Shown here piece after piece: positions 53,997 through 63,789 of a DNA stretch of 64,000 nucleotides. This DNA comes from Episyrphus balteatus (lineage: Eukaryota > Arthropoda > Insecta > Diptera > Syrphidae). The position numbers and the translations under genes were made by a program. Positions within the stretch are counted from its first letter, which is position 1, and the number at the start of each line of letters is the position of its first letter. The notes below the pieces were generated by a model. The model saw only the letters and a program-made list of their open reading frames with translations. It was not told where the DNA came from and did no database searches. Location of the stretch: contig NC_079134.1 of assembly GCF_945859705.1 (NCBI RefSeq), positions 67,073,425-67,137,424 of the forward strand, written 5' to 3'.

Positions 53997-54296
53997 ATTA
54001 TTTCTGGTTCACATTCTTTCCAATGTCGAAGTAAGTCTTGCTCCAACATTTTCACCCACTCCCAGATCTTAAAAAAACTAAAAAGTAATAAAATGATTGA
54101 AAAATATTATAGGTGAGCCTCCCTCCACCTACATTTTTTGTGGTTACGCCTCTGGAAATGGGGTTAACATTAAAAAAATGTCTCTAAAAGCGAAGGGGCT
54201 CCATTTCTGAAGTAAAACATAGCTTCCAAGCAAAGTAAAAATGTAAAGGAACAAAATTTACAACAAAAAATTTAACAAATTTTGTAGATTTAAAAC
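53997..54296. other. AT-rich spacer
   Basis: Between gypsy copy 1 and the next MITE; no feature seen. Confidence 0.35.
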
Positions 54297-54708
54297 CCCT
54301 TAATGCATACGAAGCCAAATATGGCCTCCGTACTTTTTGCCCTCCCAAGACCAGGCCAATCATTTTTTTTTAATAAAAATTGGTTCATAGCATACATAAT
54401 AAGACAATCCATCAAAAATAAATTTTTAATTCAACTTTTCTTTCCAAACAAACGCAGTAATTAACACTTAAAGTATGAAAATATTCTACACTTTCGATTT
54501 CAATGCACACGACTGATCGACTCACCTGTGATCATAAAATACACCTTTATTTTGTGTCGGACACACGAAAAAACTATCTCTATGGGTTCTCAGAACCACA
54601 AAGAAGAGGATTGTATTGAATCTTTACCATTTTTTTGTGACAGAGAAGAGAAAAGTGCATACAAATAGACAAAACCATATTTGGCTTCGTATGCAGTAGA
54701 GGGTTAAG
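54297..54708. mobile_element. MITE of about 412 bp
   Basis: Left end CCCCTTAATGCATACGAAGC, right end GCTTCGTATGCAGTAGAGGG: inverted ends over about 28 bp. Related to the shorter copy at 47784-47953. No coding capacity. Confidence 0.65.
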
Positions 54709-55250
54709 CTCGTTCGAATTAAAGAGACACGTCTAAATTCAAAGTTAATTGAAAAAAGAATAAGAATATAATAAAAAAAAAAAAGAATTTCATGGAATGA
54801 TAAATGCAAGAATATTACAATTGAACAATAAAAATTGAAAAACAAATAAATAGTATTGCCGTAATAACATAACTTCAACACTCCATCTCAAAACTATATA
54901 TTTTATTAACAAAAAATAAACAATATTTCTTTACATTTAGTTATCACAAAACACTAAAACAATCCCATGGCTTAGGTAAATTTGCGATGCTTAATTTTAG
55001 ACAAATTTTTAGTTAAGATATCTGACATCATTTCATTAGTATTTACATAATTCAAATTTATTACATTTTCTTTATACAACGAACGAATATGATGATACTT
55101 GATGTCTATATGCTTGCTGCAAGCATGATAAACAGGATTCTTTATCAAATGCTGCGCACTCTAGATGTCGCTGTTAAGCACTATTGAATTGGCTCCATCG
55201 AAACCCATCTCAGTAATTAATTTCTTAATATAAACTGCTTCCTTTGATGC
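54709..55250 (-). pseudogene. Copia fragment: 3' LTR and RNase H end
   Basis: Matches 39445-40000 in the same orientation (LTR, spacer, the RNase H C-terminus around QNLIKNPVYHA) with many small changes; cut at about 55250. Older than the main copia copy. Confidence 0.75.
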
Positions 55251-55826
55251 AATATCTTACCAAGAGATAGCTGGTTTGTTGTTTCAAAGCTGGGAATTCT
55301 TTAAAGTAGTCGTCAAGGTCATTTTTTTGAACTGCAGCAAACAAACTCTTTTTTTTTGTTCAAAACAATTATTGAACTAACTATAACTTTTTTATTATTT
55401 TTCATTTTACTTTGACTAATATATTGAAAAAAAGAGACCACGAGCACGACCGAACACTTGAAATAACATTCACAGACTGAGCTCTTAGCTGAAAAATTAA
55501 TAAAACTGAGCTTCTTAAATTGATGTTGAAAGCAAACAAAAAATAATCATCAAAAATATGTGCACACCGTGGCAAATAAAATGGAGAAGGAAATTTTTAC
55601 TATTTTGCCTTTAATGATCTTTATTTTCGGATGCAATTAATAAAACACTAATTCATCTTTTTGTTACCCTACGTTTCGCCGGTTTCTTTCCAGCTTCCTC
55701 AGGGGATTTTTATTTGACTAATATAGCCAAAAATACAATTATAAATTAGATCCATAAGGAGCATATTAATTTCAAACTATAACCGAGTTTCTCGATCAGT
55801 ATAAACAAGTTGATGGGTTATAATAA
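55251..55826. other. AT-rich stretch with a Penelope-like hammerhead pattern
   Basis: No gene. Contains the ribozyme-like pattern at 55671-55700 and otherwise plain AT-rich DNA up to gypsy copy 2. Confidence 0.4.
55664..55702 (-). ncRNA. Partial hammerhead-like motif (CTGAGGA, stem II, GAAA)
   Basis: Minus strand: CTGAGGA (55693-55699; the fifth base is free in the consensus CTGANGA), stem GCTGG/CCGGC with loop AAAGAAA, then GAAA (55671-55674) and CGTAGGG. Stem I and a cleavage triplet are not evident, so it is probably the remnant of a Penelope-type terminal repeat. Confidence 0.4.
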
Positions 55827-56293
55827 TGTAACGATGAATTACTGAACTACTTTTAAGATAAAAGTCTGAACACACTACGTACTACTGCAAAGGTAGAAAT
55901 GTGAACGGACCTTTAGTAATTAAGAAAATATCCCACTGAACACATCTCAAAATATCCCACTAGACTGGAAGTATGAAGTGCCGCTCCTGGAAAGGAAGTT
56001 TCGAGAGGCAGGGACGAGAGCCTTCGAGGACGTTCTCGAGTCTCGAGATTCCGGTATAAAAGGGCAGCATAGACTCCGACCGGAGACAGTTTAATCTTGA
56101 AAGTGAAAGAGTACAGTACAAAGTGAAATAAAGTGTTGTGAATTGTTAGTAGTAAATAAAGAGATTTAAAAGTGTGTTTGTTTGAGCGAATAATAAAAGT
56201 AAATTGAGTTGAAATAAAGTGTGTTCTTATTTGAACGGAAATATAAGTGGAAATTAAATAAGTTTTATTGTGAACCCGGAATAAAACGTTACA
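55827..56293 (+). repeat. Gypsy copy 2, 5' LTR
   Basis: 467 bp; only one 24-bp internal unit, so 48 bp shorter than the copy 1 5' LTR. TATA box at about 56055. Confidence 0.9.
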
Positions 56294-56294
56294 T

Positions 56295-56312
56295 TGGTGT
56301 CAGAAGTGGGAT
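56295..56312 (+). promoter_or_regulatory. Gypsy copy 2 primer-binding site, tRNA-Leu type
   Basis: TGGTGTCAGAAGTGGGAT one base after the 5' LTR, complementary to the 3' end of a tRNA-Leu, as in the Mdg3/Micropia-like gypsy group. Confidence 0.75.
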
Positions 56313-56441
56313 AAAACTTATTTATTTGTGCGAATCAGATAATTTCGCGAATAAAATAAAAAGTGCGCGTGTGTTTTAACAATAAACAAAGTGTAAAACA
56401 TTTTGAAATAAGTAAAAGTGCTTGCGTTTTGAAAAGTTAAA

Positions 56442-57509
56442 ATGGGTAAAACATTAAATCAGTTAAGTTTGACTGAGCTTAAGGCGGAATTAACTAAGCG
56501 AGGTCTTCCTACTGCTGGATCGAAAAATGACCTCATTATTCGTCTGCAGGATTATTTAACCCAGAAGAACGAAAATTTGGATACATTTCAATTCGAAGTT
56601 GAAATGACAGAAGAACAAGTAAGTAATACTTCCGATATGTCGTCCATGGTGGCTGTTCTCCTTGCCAAATTGGAAGAACAACGTAATGAACAGAAGAATG
56701 AACAGAAAAATCTTCTTGAACAAATTGAGATACAACGCAATGAACAAAGAAAACAAATGGAACAACAACGAACAGAGCAAATGAGCGAACAACAGAATCT
56801 TCTCGAAAAATTAGATGAACAGAAAAACATCATCAAAGGTAAGCTTGACGCGATCGAGAACAAGTTCGTTGCTATTGATGCTTCCATCAAATGCGTTGAA
56901 AAGCAATCTCAAGAAAAGTTCGAGAAAGTTGAAGAAAAACTCGAGAAAGTAGAAGGAAAGTTCGCCAGGAAGGAAGTCTTCCGCGTCCAACTCAATACAA
57001 GAGTCCAGAAAAGAGGAGAAACTCGTCAACAACTCCAAGCGGATATTGAAAGGTTAGCTCATCTGGCATATCCGACAGCAGGAGACGACATTATCAATCA
57101 GTTTGTGACAGAAGCCTTTGTCCGTGCTGTTTCTGACATAAATCTTCAGCGAGCAATACGAACAGCTGGAAAACGTTCCCTTCCTGAAGCATTAGCGTTC
57201 GCACTTACTATGGAAGCAGCAGAACAGGCTTCTCAAGGCGTTCATCGGGTAAGAGAAGTTGCAGTGGAAGAATGCTCTTGTCAAAAACTCGCATTCCAAA
57301 GAAACCAGAGGGACGGAGCTGCTCGATGCTGGAACTGTAACAAGACAGGATATCTCCAGCGGCAGTGCAGATTGCCACCAAGAAGAACTGCTTGCGAACA
57401 CTGTGGAAACAGGAATATTGCCCAACAACAGGTAAGCGATACAACTAACACTCATGCTGGTTTCTGGTATCGATGTCCCCAGAACCACAATTCAAGTCTC
57501 ACAGACTAA
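56442..57509 (+). pseudogene. Gypsy copy 2 Gag, capsid region deleted
   Basis: The same SAP motif and coiled coil as copy 1, then at about residue 175 a jump from EKVEGKF to KEVFRVQLNTRV, removing roughly 120 residues of capsid. Zinc knuckle CWNCNKTGYLQRQC is kept. A further deletion of about 52 bp after NTHA shifts the frame and the ORF ends at 57509. Not a working Gag. Confidence 0.85.
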
Positions 57510-59858
57510 ATGAGACAACAAAAGTCTGACAGTGGAGGCGACCATAAACAACAACAACACGTGGCTACAATTGACACCGGTGCCACCGCCTCTATTGTAC
57601 GAAGAGACTTGGTGAAGATGACATGGCTACATAACACCAACAGCTACCGTCTGAAGACCGCCACAGGAGAAGCAGCAAGGGTGTACGGTGAAGTTCGTCT
57701 TACGATCCGTATGGCAGAACTAGAGTTTTCGCATGTGTTTTTGGTGGCAGATATATGTGACGAGTGCATCATGGGAATCGACTTCATGAAGGACCATGAA
57801 ATCATTTTAGATATAGGTAATCAAGTCCTGAAATACAGAAATGTGGAGATCCCAATGGTCTATGGCAACGAAAATTCAACAACAATTAGAACTGTCATCA
57901 AAGAAGACATGTGCCTGCCTCCTTCTTCAGAAGTTTTTGTGTGGACGAAACTAAAGATTAATATTGGAAGCCATCGATACCTCATGGTTGAGCCAGAAGT
58001 TGAACAAAGTTCCCAAAACATCATCATCGGGAAGACTCTTGTGGCACCAAAGAACAACATGGTACCTGTACGGATACTTAACATCAAACCGTTCCCAATC
58101 AAGCTTAAGAAAGGAGAAGTTGTTGGGCAATGTGAATCTGTGGCCGCAATAACTAAGATCAACGAGGTGGATACACAGATGACTATGAACTCGGAGAAAC
58201 TAAAGAAACAAATTCTCAAATCAGACAACTTGAGTCAACATCAGCTTAATGTTGCGGGAAGTCTTCTTCATGAATATGCTGATATTTTCTCTTCACCCAG
58301 CGGACAATACGGCCGGACACAACTGGTGCAGCATCGAATCGATACAGGAGATGCTAGGCCGATTCGTCAACCAGCAAGACGTCTCCCGTTGGCCAAACAA
58401 GGTGAAGTTGAAGAAATGATAACAACAATGAAGAAAGACGGGCTAATCGAAAATTCCAAAAGCCCTTGGGCATCACCGGTAGTTCTCGTCAAAAAGAAGG
58501 ATGGAAGCACTCGATTTTGTGTCAACTACCGCAGGCTGAATGATGTGACGAAGAAAGACAGCTACCCACAGCCAAGAATCAGCGATACTCTAGATGCAAT
58601 GGAAGGAGCACAATGGTTTTCGACTTTGGATTTGAAGAGTGGCTACTGGCAGGTAGAAATCCATCCAGAAGATCGGGAGAAGACGGCTTTCTCCACAGGG
58701 AATGGTCTGTGGCAGTTAAATGTCATGCCGTTTGGGCTATGCAATGCCCCAGCTACTTTTGAGCGCTTAATGGAGTGCGTTTTAAATGGATTAACCTGGA
58801 AATCTTGCCTAGTCTATTTGGATGATGTCATTGTTTACGGGAAAACATTTGATGACCATTGTAAAAACCTGAAGGCTGTATTCCAAAGGCTACGAGAAGC
58901 ACATCTTAAGTTGAATCCAAAGAAATGTGCACTTTTCAAGACCGAGGTTAAATATTTGGGGCATATCATCTCATCCCAAGGAGTGAAGACTGATCCTAAA
59001 AAAGTTGACACTGTGAAGAACTGGCCAACCCCTCAGGACAAGCATCAACTTCGGAGTTTCCTCGGTCTGGCAACGTACTATCGACGATTTGTGAAGGATT
59101 TTGCGAGAATCGCCAAAAGCTTGCACCAACTTACGGAGAAGGGTAAACCCTTTAAATGGTCAGGTGAGTGTGAGAAAAGCTTTCAGGAACTGAAGCTGCG
59201 GTTATGTGAAGCTCCTGTGCTGGCCTATCCGACTCCAGGCAAACAATTCATCATTGACGCAGATGCAAGTAATGTTGGAGTTGGTGCTGTTTTATCGCAA
59301 GTTCATGACGGAGAAGAAAAGGTCGTTGCCTATTTCAGCAAGGTACTCTCGAAACAAGAAAGAAACTATTTCGTGACCAGAAGGGAACTTCTAGCTCTAG
59401 TATTGGCAACAAAGCACTTCCATAAGTACATCTATGGACAGAAGTTCCTTCTTCGCACAGATCATGGTGCACTAAATTGGCTTTCGAACTTCAAAAATCC
59501 AGAGGGTCAAGTAGCAAGATGGATCGAGATACTTCAGACGTATCAATGTCAGATTCAACATCGAAGAGGAAAACTGCATTCAAATGCAGACGCATTATCT
59601 CGTCGCCCGTGCAAGCAAGACTGCAAACATTGCACACGACTAGAAGAAAAGGAAGTTGTCGCTGTTAGAAGAACGAGAGCTGATCCCATTTGCGGCTGGA
59701 GTAATGAAGAACTCAGAATGGCCCAACAGGAAGTTTCGGACATCGAACCCATCCTTGCATGGAAGGAACATCAAGAGAAACCAGAATGGGCCGACATCTC
59801 CGACCGAAGCCCCACTCTAAAAGCATATTGGGCACAATGGGACTCACTTCATGTGTAA
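57510..59858 (+). CDS. Gypsy copy 2 protease, reverse transcriptase and RNase H
   Basis: 782 residues from a Met just after the Gag stop. Protease DTGATASIV near residue 22. RT with STLDLKSGYWQVEIHP and YLDDVIVYG at 436-444, then LGHIISSQGVKTDPKKV. RNase H DADASNVGVGAVLSQ, LRTDHGALNWL. The frame ends at a TAA (59856-59858) where copy 1 has CAA, before the integrase. The start is a by-product of the frameshift; in the ancestor this was one polyprotein. Confidence 0.9.
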   Translation: MRQQKSDSGGDHKQQQHVATIDTGATASIVRRDLVKMTWLHNTNSYRLKTATGEAARVYGEVRLTIRMAELEFSHVFLVADICDECIMGIDFMKDHEIILDIGNQVLKYRNVEIPMVYGNENSTTIRTVIKEDMCLPPSSEVFVWTKLKINIGSHRYLMVEPEVEQSSQNIIIGKTLVAPKNNMVPVRILNIKPFPIKLKKGEVVGQCESVAAITKINEVDTQMTMNSEKLKKQILKSDNLSQHQLNVAGSLLHEYADIFSSPSGQYGRTQLVQHRIDTGDARPIRQPARRLPLAKQGEVEEMITTMKKDGLIENSKSPWASPVVLVKKKDGSTRFCVNYRRLNDVTKKDSYPQPRISDTLDAMEGAQWFSTLDLKSGYWQVEIHPEDREKTAFSTGNGLWQLNVMPFGLCNAPATFERLMECVLNGLTWKSCLVYLDDVIVYGKTFDDHCKNLKAVFQRLREAHLKLNPKKCALFKTEVKYLGHIISSQGVKTDPKKVDTVKNWPTPQDKHQLRSFLGLATYYRRFVKDFARIAKSLHQLTEKGKPFKWSGECEKSFQELKLRLCEAPVLAYPTPGKQFIIDADASNVGVGAVLSQVHDGEEKVVAYFSKVLSKQERNYFVTRRELLALVLATKHFHKYIYGQKFLLRTDHGALNWLSNFKNPEGQVARWIEILQTYQCQIQHRRGKLHSNADALSRRPCKQDCKHCTRLEEKEVVAVRRTRADPICGWSNEELRMAQQEVSDIEPILAWKEHQEKPEWADISDRSPTLKAYWAQWDSLHV

Positions 59859-61025
59859 GAAGGGCTACTCAGGCGTAAGTGGGAATCCGCAGATGGTAAA
59901 TCCTATGTAATGCAGCTAGTCGTACCTCAGTCAAAGGTAAATGATGTTCTCCGAGAGATGCACGGTGGAATTTCTGGAGGCCATTTAGGCATCAACAAGA
60001 CGCTGGAAAAGCTACGACAGCAATTCTACTGGTTACGTATGAGAGAAGACGTTGAAAAGTGGTGCCGGAAATGTGATACTTGTGCCGCTAGCAAAGGACC
60101 AGCTAGAAAAATCCAAAGCAAGATGCAGCAGTACAATGTGGGTGCACCTTTTGAGAGAATTGCAATAGACGTAGCAGGTCCTTTTCCCGAAACCAACAAC
60201 GGAAATCGAAACATCCTTGTAGTGATGGACTACTTCAGCAAATGGCCTGAGGCATTTGCCATCCCAAACCAGGAAACCAAAACAGTTGTGGATAAGATTG
60301 TCTATCATTGGGTGAGCAGGTTCGGAGTACCCATGGAACTTCATTCCGACCAAGGAAGGAACTTCGAATCTAAGATCTTTCAAGAGGTTTGCTCACTCCT
60401 TGGCATCAAGAAGACGCGAACAACACCGCTTCATCCACAATCTGATGGGATGGTTGAGCGATTTAACAGGACACTTAAGGAACACCTGTCAAAAGTAGTC
60501 AATGATAATCAACGAGACTGGGACCGACATATTCCATTATTCTTGATGGCCTATAGAAGTGCAACACATAGTTCTACTGGACATACACCATCGGAAGTCC
60601 TATTTGGCTCAACAATACGCCTGCCAAGTGAGATAAAATTTGGAAGTGTTCCAAACGAGCCACATGAAATGGATGAGTACGTAGATAACCTGAAAGGAAC
60701 ACTGGCTGACATTCACCAACGGACAAGGACAAATATAAAAGCGTCTAGTGACAGGACGAAAACAAGATATGACGCACGAGCGACAGCAACAGGGTTTCAA
60801 GAAGGAGAACTTGTGTGGTTTTACAATCCCCACCGACAAAAGGGACTATCACCGAAGCTACAACAAAACTGGGAAGGCCCTTACACAGTAATAACCAGAA
60901 TTAACGACGTGGTTTACCGTATACAAAGAGGGGTAAGAGGCAAACTAAAGGTAGTTCATTGTGACCGTTTACATCGTTATAATGGTGAAAGAAGCAATGG
61001 AGTTGTTCGGGACGAACAATCCTAA
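59859..61025 (+). CDS. Gypsy copy 2 integrase
   Basis: Same frame after the nonsense codon. HHCC finger (GHLGINKTLEKL, CRKCDTC), catalytic DVAGPFPE, HSDQGRNFES and DGMVERFNRTL are intact, and the C-terminal YNPHRQKGLSPKLQ segment is present. Without readthrough of the TAA the integrase would not be made from the genomic frame. Confidence 0.85.
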   Translation, partial: EGLLRRKWESADGKSYVMQLVVPQSKVNDVLREMHGGISGGHLGINKTLEKLRQQFYWLRMREDVEKWCRKCDTCAASKGPARKIQSKMQQYNVGAPFERIAIDVAGPFPETNNGNRNILVVMDYFSKWPEAFAIPNQETKTVVDKIVYHWVSRFGVPMELHSDQGRNFESKIFQEVCSLLGIKKTRTTPLHPQSDGMVERFNRTLKEHLSKVVNDNQRDWDRHIPLFLMAYRSATHSSTGHTPSEVLFGSTIRLPSEIKFGSVPNEPHEMDEYVDNLKGTLADIHQRTRTNIKASSDRTKTRYDARATATGFQEGELVWFYNPHRQKGLSPKLQQNWEGPYTVITRINDVVYRIQRGVRGKLKVVHCDRLHRYNGERSNGVVRDEQS

Positions 61026-61036
61026 GAGGGGGACAA

Positions 61037-61503
61037 TGTAACGATGAATTACTGAACTACTTTTAAGATAAAAGTCTGAACACACTACCTACTACTGCAA
61101 AGGTAAAAATGCGAACGGACCTTTAGTAATTAAGAAAATATCCCACTGAACACATCTCAAAATATCCCACTAGACTGGAAGTATGAAGTGCCGCTCCTGG
61201 AAAGGAAGTTTCGAGAGGCAGGGACGAGAGCCTTTGAGGACGTTCTCGAGTCTCGAGATTCCGGTATAAAAGGGCAGCGTAGACACCGACCGGAGACAGT
61301 TTAATCTTGAAAGTGAAAGAGTACAGTACAAAGTGAAATAAAGTGTTGTGAATTGTTAGTAGTAAATAAAGTGATTTAAAAGTGTGTTTGTTTGAGCGAA
61401 TAATAAAAGTAAATTGAGTTGAAATAAAGTGTGTTCTTATTTGAACGGAAATATAAGTGGAAATCAAATAAGTTTTATTGTGAACCCGGAATAAAACGTT
61501 ACA
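61037..61503 (+). repeat. Gypsy copy 2, 3' LTR
   Basis: 467 bp, preceded by the purine tract AAGAGGGGGA (61024-61033). Confidence 0.9.
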
Positions 61504-61507
61504 ATAA

Positions 61508-61665
61508 CCTTCTTAGAAGGTAATTTTAAACAATTTGATTTGACCGAGGCAACTACGTTGATTTTAGCAACAACAACTACGTTGTATTTAATCAAGACTA
61601 CGTTATTTTTAACACATTTTTTTAACCACCCGAAAAAAGCGCTCGGTTAAAAATTATTTTTCTGC
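61508..61665. other. AT-rich spacer
   Basis: Contains repeated ACTACGTTG words; otherwise nothing seen. Confidence 0.35.
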
Positions 61666-61736
61666 GTGTACGCACTATCAATCTCTTATTTGCACACTGA
61701 TGTGTCTCGCAATTTCTACACGACCTGATTTACATA

Positions 61737-62170
61737 CACTGAGGGAAAAAAGGCAACGTAAAATGTTCAACGTTGATTTAATGTTGAAAAAAATTAACAT
61801 GAAACTTCTTCAAAATAAAATTGAAACAACGTAAGATTTTTTTTTATTTTTGTCGGACTTCAGCTTTTGTTGCATTTTATCACTCTAATTTTCAACAGTG
61901 AGATAGCACGTTGGTAAAGCATTCGCCTAGTAACCCAAGAGTTGTAGGTTCGATCCCCAGCGGCTGCCCATTTTTTTAAAAATAAATTGATGCTTTTGTT
62001 TAAAGTTGAAACAACTTTGATTTAAAGATGTATAATAACGGTAAACCACTTTAAACTAACGATGTTCTACTTTGATTTTAAAATTTTCGTCTTCAACGCA
62101 AAATCATTCCTAAAAATAGTTGTACCCACGTGGTTTTCGTTGATTTTGAGTTGTTTTTTCCCTAAGTGTA
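61737..62170. mobile_element. MITE with tRNA-like centre inserted in the copia fragment
   Basis: Inverted ends TACACTGAGGGAAAAAA and TTTTTTCCCTAAGTGTA. The main copia copy gives the empty site (...CCTGATATACTTCATT...). Interior rich in GTTGA and TCAAC words, with a tRNA-like segment at 61899-61975. Exact target duplication uncertain, probably TAC. Confidence 0.7.
61899..61975 (+). tRNA. tRNA-like segment (pseudogene or SINE head), not a working tRNA
   Basis: Pol III boxes are readable: A box TAGCACGTTGG and B box GGTTCGATCCC at normal spacing, ending GGCTGCCCA. The acceptor and T stems do not pair well, so this is tRNA-derived sequence. Confidence 0.45.
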
Positions 62171-62639
62171 CTTCATTCCGTGTGTAAGCTCTCACAAAGA
62201 AATATAGATCCCCATACCGAACACGAAGCTGGAGTTTGGCATATTCTCAGGTATCTCCAAAAAACGCTTGATTGCAAATTGCATTATTTCAAAACAGGAA
62301 AGCCAATTGAATGTTTCGTGGACGCAGACTGGGGAGGTGATGCCAGTGACAAAACGCTTGATTGCAAATTGCATTATTTCAAAACAGGAAAGTAATTAAA
62401 TGTTTCGTGGACGCAGACTGGGGATGTGATGCCAGTGACAAAAAGTCTTTCACGGGGTATACTTTCGTTGCAGCAGGAGGTGTTTTTTCATGGGAGTCGA
62501 AAAACAAAACCTAGTGGCTCTTTCAAGTACTGAGGTGGAGTACGTTGCCCTTTCACCACAATGTTTATATTGTACTTTTCAAACTTTTTTAAGCTGCATA
62601 CGGATTTTAACTCTATCTTTCCTGACAACACCATCGTAT

Positions 62640-62711
62640 GACAACAATTCGTTGTTCGTATACAACGTTCGTTGTTCGTTGTTCCTTGTATACGAACAAC
62701 GAATTGTTGCA
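62640..62711. repeat. Perfect inverted repeat, arms about 24 bp
   Basis: ACAACAATTCGTTGTTCG... at 62640-62664 is the reverse complement of 62687-62711, with a loop made of further CGTTGTT words. Confidence 0.8.
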
Positions 62712-62845
62712 ATACGATAAGAGTTGGAGAAAAAAGAGAAAGAAACCGAATGAACAATAGCAGACTTGTGTGAGTTAATAAAAATGCTAGTCAGTTCAAG
62801 TAAACTTGATAATTGGAAAACCTGTTCGGGGTTATGAATTCTCAA

Positions 62846-63053
62846 GTGGCAGCGGTGGTGCGATGCGTAGTGCGTCGGCCTTCCAACCGCTAGGTCGTGA
62901 GTTCAAGCCTCGCTCGGGCAATTTTCAAAATTAATTGAACATAAGCGACTTAGCACCACTGAAAGGAGTCTGATGATCGGGTTGGTCCCCGTGAAATAGC
63001 TATAACTCCAGCCTATGAACTTGGTGGTAACACACACAAGTTGTTGTTGTTCA
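62846..63053 (+). mobile_element. tRNA-derived SINE with TTG tail and hammerhead ribozyme
   Basis: The tRNA-like head (about 62848-62920) has a TTCCAAC anticodon-loop-like word after GTCGGCC, a B box-like AGTTCAAGCC and the end CTCGCTCGGGCA. A short body follows with GGAGTCTGATGATC, then ACTTGGTGG and GTTGTTGTTGTT. A 3' fragment of a relative is at 5600-5722, so the family is repeated. No protein is encoded; mobilisation would need a LINE not seen here. Confidence 0.7.
62965..63009 (+). ncRNA. Type I hammerhead ribozyme inside the SINE
   Basis: Stem I GGAGT (62965-62969) with ACTCC (63005-63009), five perfect pairs. CTGATGA at 62970-62976. Stem II CGGG/CCCG (78-81 with 88-91 of that 62900 block), flanked by one T-T pair. 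GAAA at 62993-62996. Minimal stem III TAGCTA (62997-63002), a palindrome able to pair between two molecules. Then TA with the cut expected after 63004. Every invariant core base is at its expected place. The weak points are the T-T pair next to the core and the very short stem III, the latter common in animal hammerheads. Confidence 0.7.
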
Positions 63054-63117
63054 TTCAAAACCTTCAATCAAAAATATTTTTATTCAAATTCAAATATTTA
63101 TTTCCCTTCCAGATTCA

Positions 63118-63372
63118 TAGGGTGATAGCAACCTTGCCGCTCTACTTTTGATTCCCTCACTTCTAACCGTAACAACACTGCGACTGAGGGTCCAACAAAA
63201 ATGTTGGAAACCATCAAAGGCGGAAGTTCGTGAAGCATTCCTACCTGATGTTCTAACGGACGCAGATGTTAGTGTGATGATCTCATCAAGTTTTAAAAAA
63301 CTAGAAGATTTTTATCTCACCTTGCAGCTTCTAATAATCGCGGCCGGTGAGGCCTTAATCCTAGAAAGATAA
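63118..63372 (+). CDS. Short open frame, not recognised
   Basis: The frame is open from about 63118 (Met at 63148) to the TAA at 63372. The peptide contains LRVQQKCWKPSKAEVREAFL and SSFKKLEDFYLTLQLLIIAA. It has normal-looking amino-acid composition in an AT-rich stretch and may be the end of a transposon-borne protein, but I cannot name a family. Confidence 0.3.
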
Positions 63373-63789
63373 TCTACGTCGAATCGACGTATGCAGTTTT
63401 TGTGTTTCTTTTGAACTATGCAATAAAAATTTAAAAAAACTCCTTTTCTTTAATTGGCACGTAACATATTGAGTTATAAACGACAAATTGCAGACAGAAA
63501 TAATTTCAATTCAATTTATTGACGTAGGTTATATTTTACTAAATTTTAATAAGGTTATCTTTCTAGGGCTAAGCATTTATTTTAAGGTTATTATGTACAA
63601 ACAAACAAAAATTTTAAAGTCACTTTATTTTAAAGATAATTTTGAATAATTATTTTGTTTTAATTAAATTAAATGAAGCATTTAACTATCAATAAAATAT
63701 ATTTATTCTATGCATACATATGATTGAAAATAATGAATTTATTTTATCATTTATTGAGAATATTTTGGACGGGAAGATTCGCTATTACA
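63373..63789. other. AT-rich stretch
   Basis: AATAAA-like words follow the short frame (63421). Nothing else seen. Confidence 0.4.

Larger units (their letters stand above)
55827..61503 (+). mobile_element. Ty3/gypsy LTR retrotransposon copy 2, gag deleted and nonsense in pol
   Basis: LTRs 55827-56293 and 61037-61503 (467 bp each) differ at about eight positions by my count. Target duplication ATAA (55823-55826 and 61504-61507). Same family as copy 1 and nearly identical where both exist. Keeps the RT core that copy 1 lost, but lost most of the capsid region, about 50 bp before the protease, and has one nonsense codon between RNase H and integrase. Confidence 0.95.
61666..62551 (+). pseudogene. 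Copia fragment (RT end and RNase H) interrupted by a MITE
   Basis: The plus strand matches the reverse complement of about 40020-40450. It starts GTACGCACTATCAATCTC, is split by the insertion at about 61735-62168, and resumes with CKLSQRNIDPHTEHEAGV and FVDADWGGDASDKTLDC. It carries the same tandem duplication of TLDCKLHYFKTGK as the main copia element. Ends at about 62551. Confidence 0.8.

Noticed and set aside
61899..61975. Functional tRNA gene
   Set aside because: A and B boxes are present but acceptor and T stems do not pair; it lies inside a MITE.
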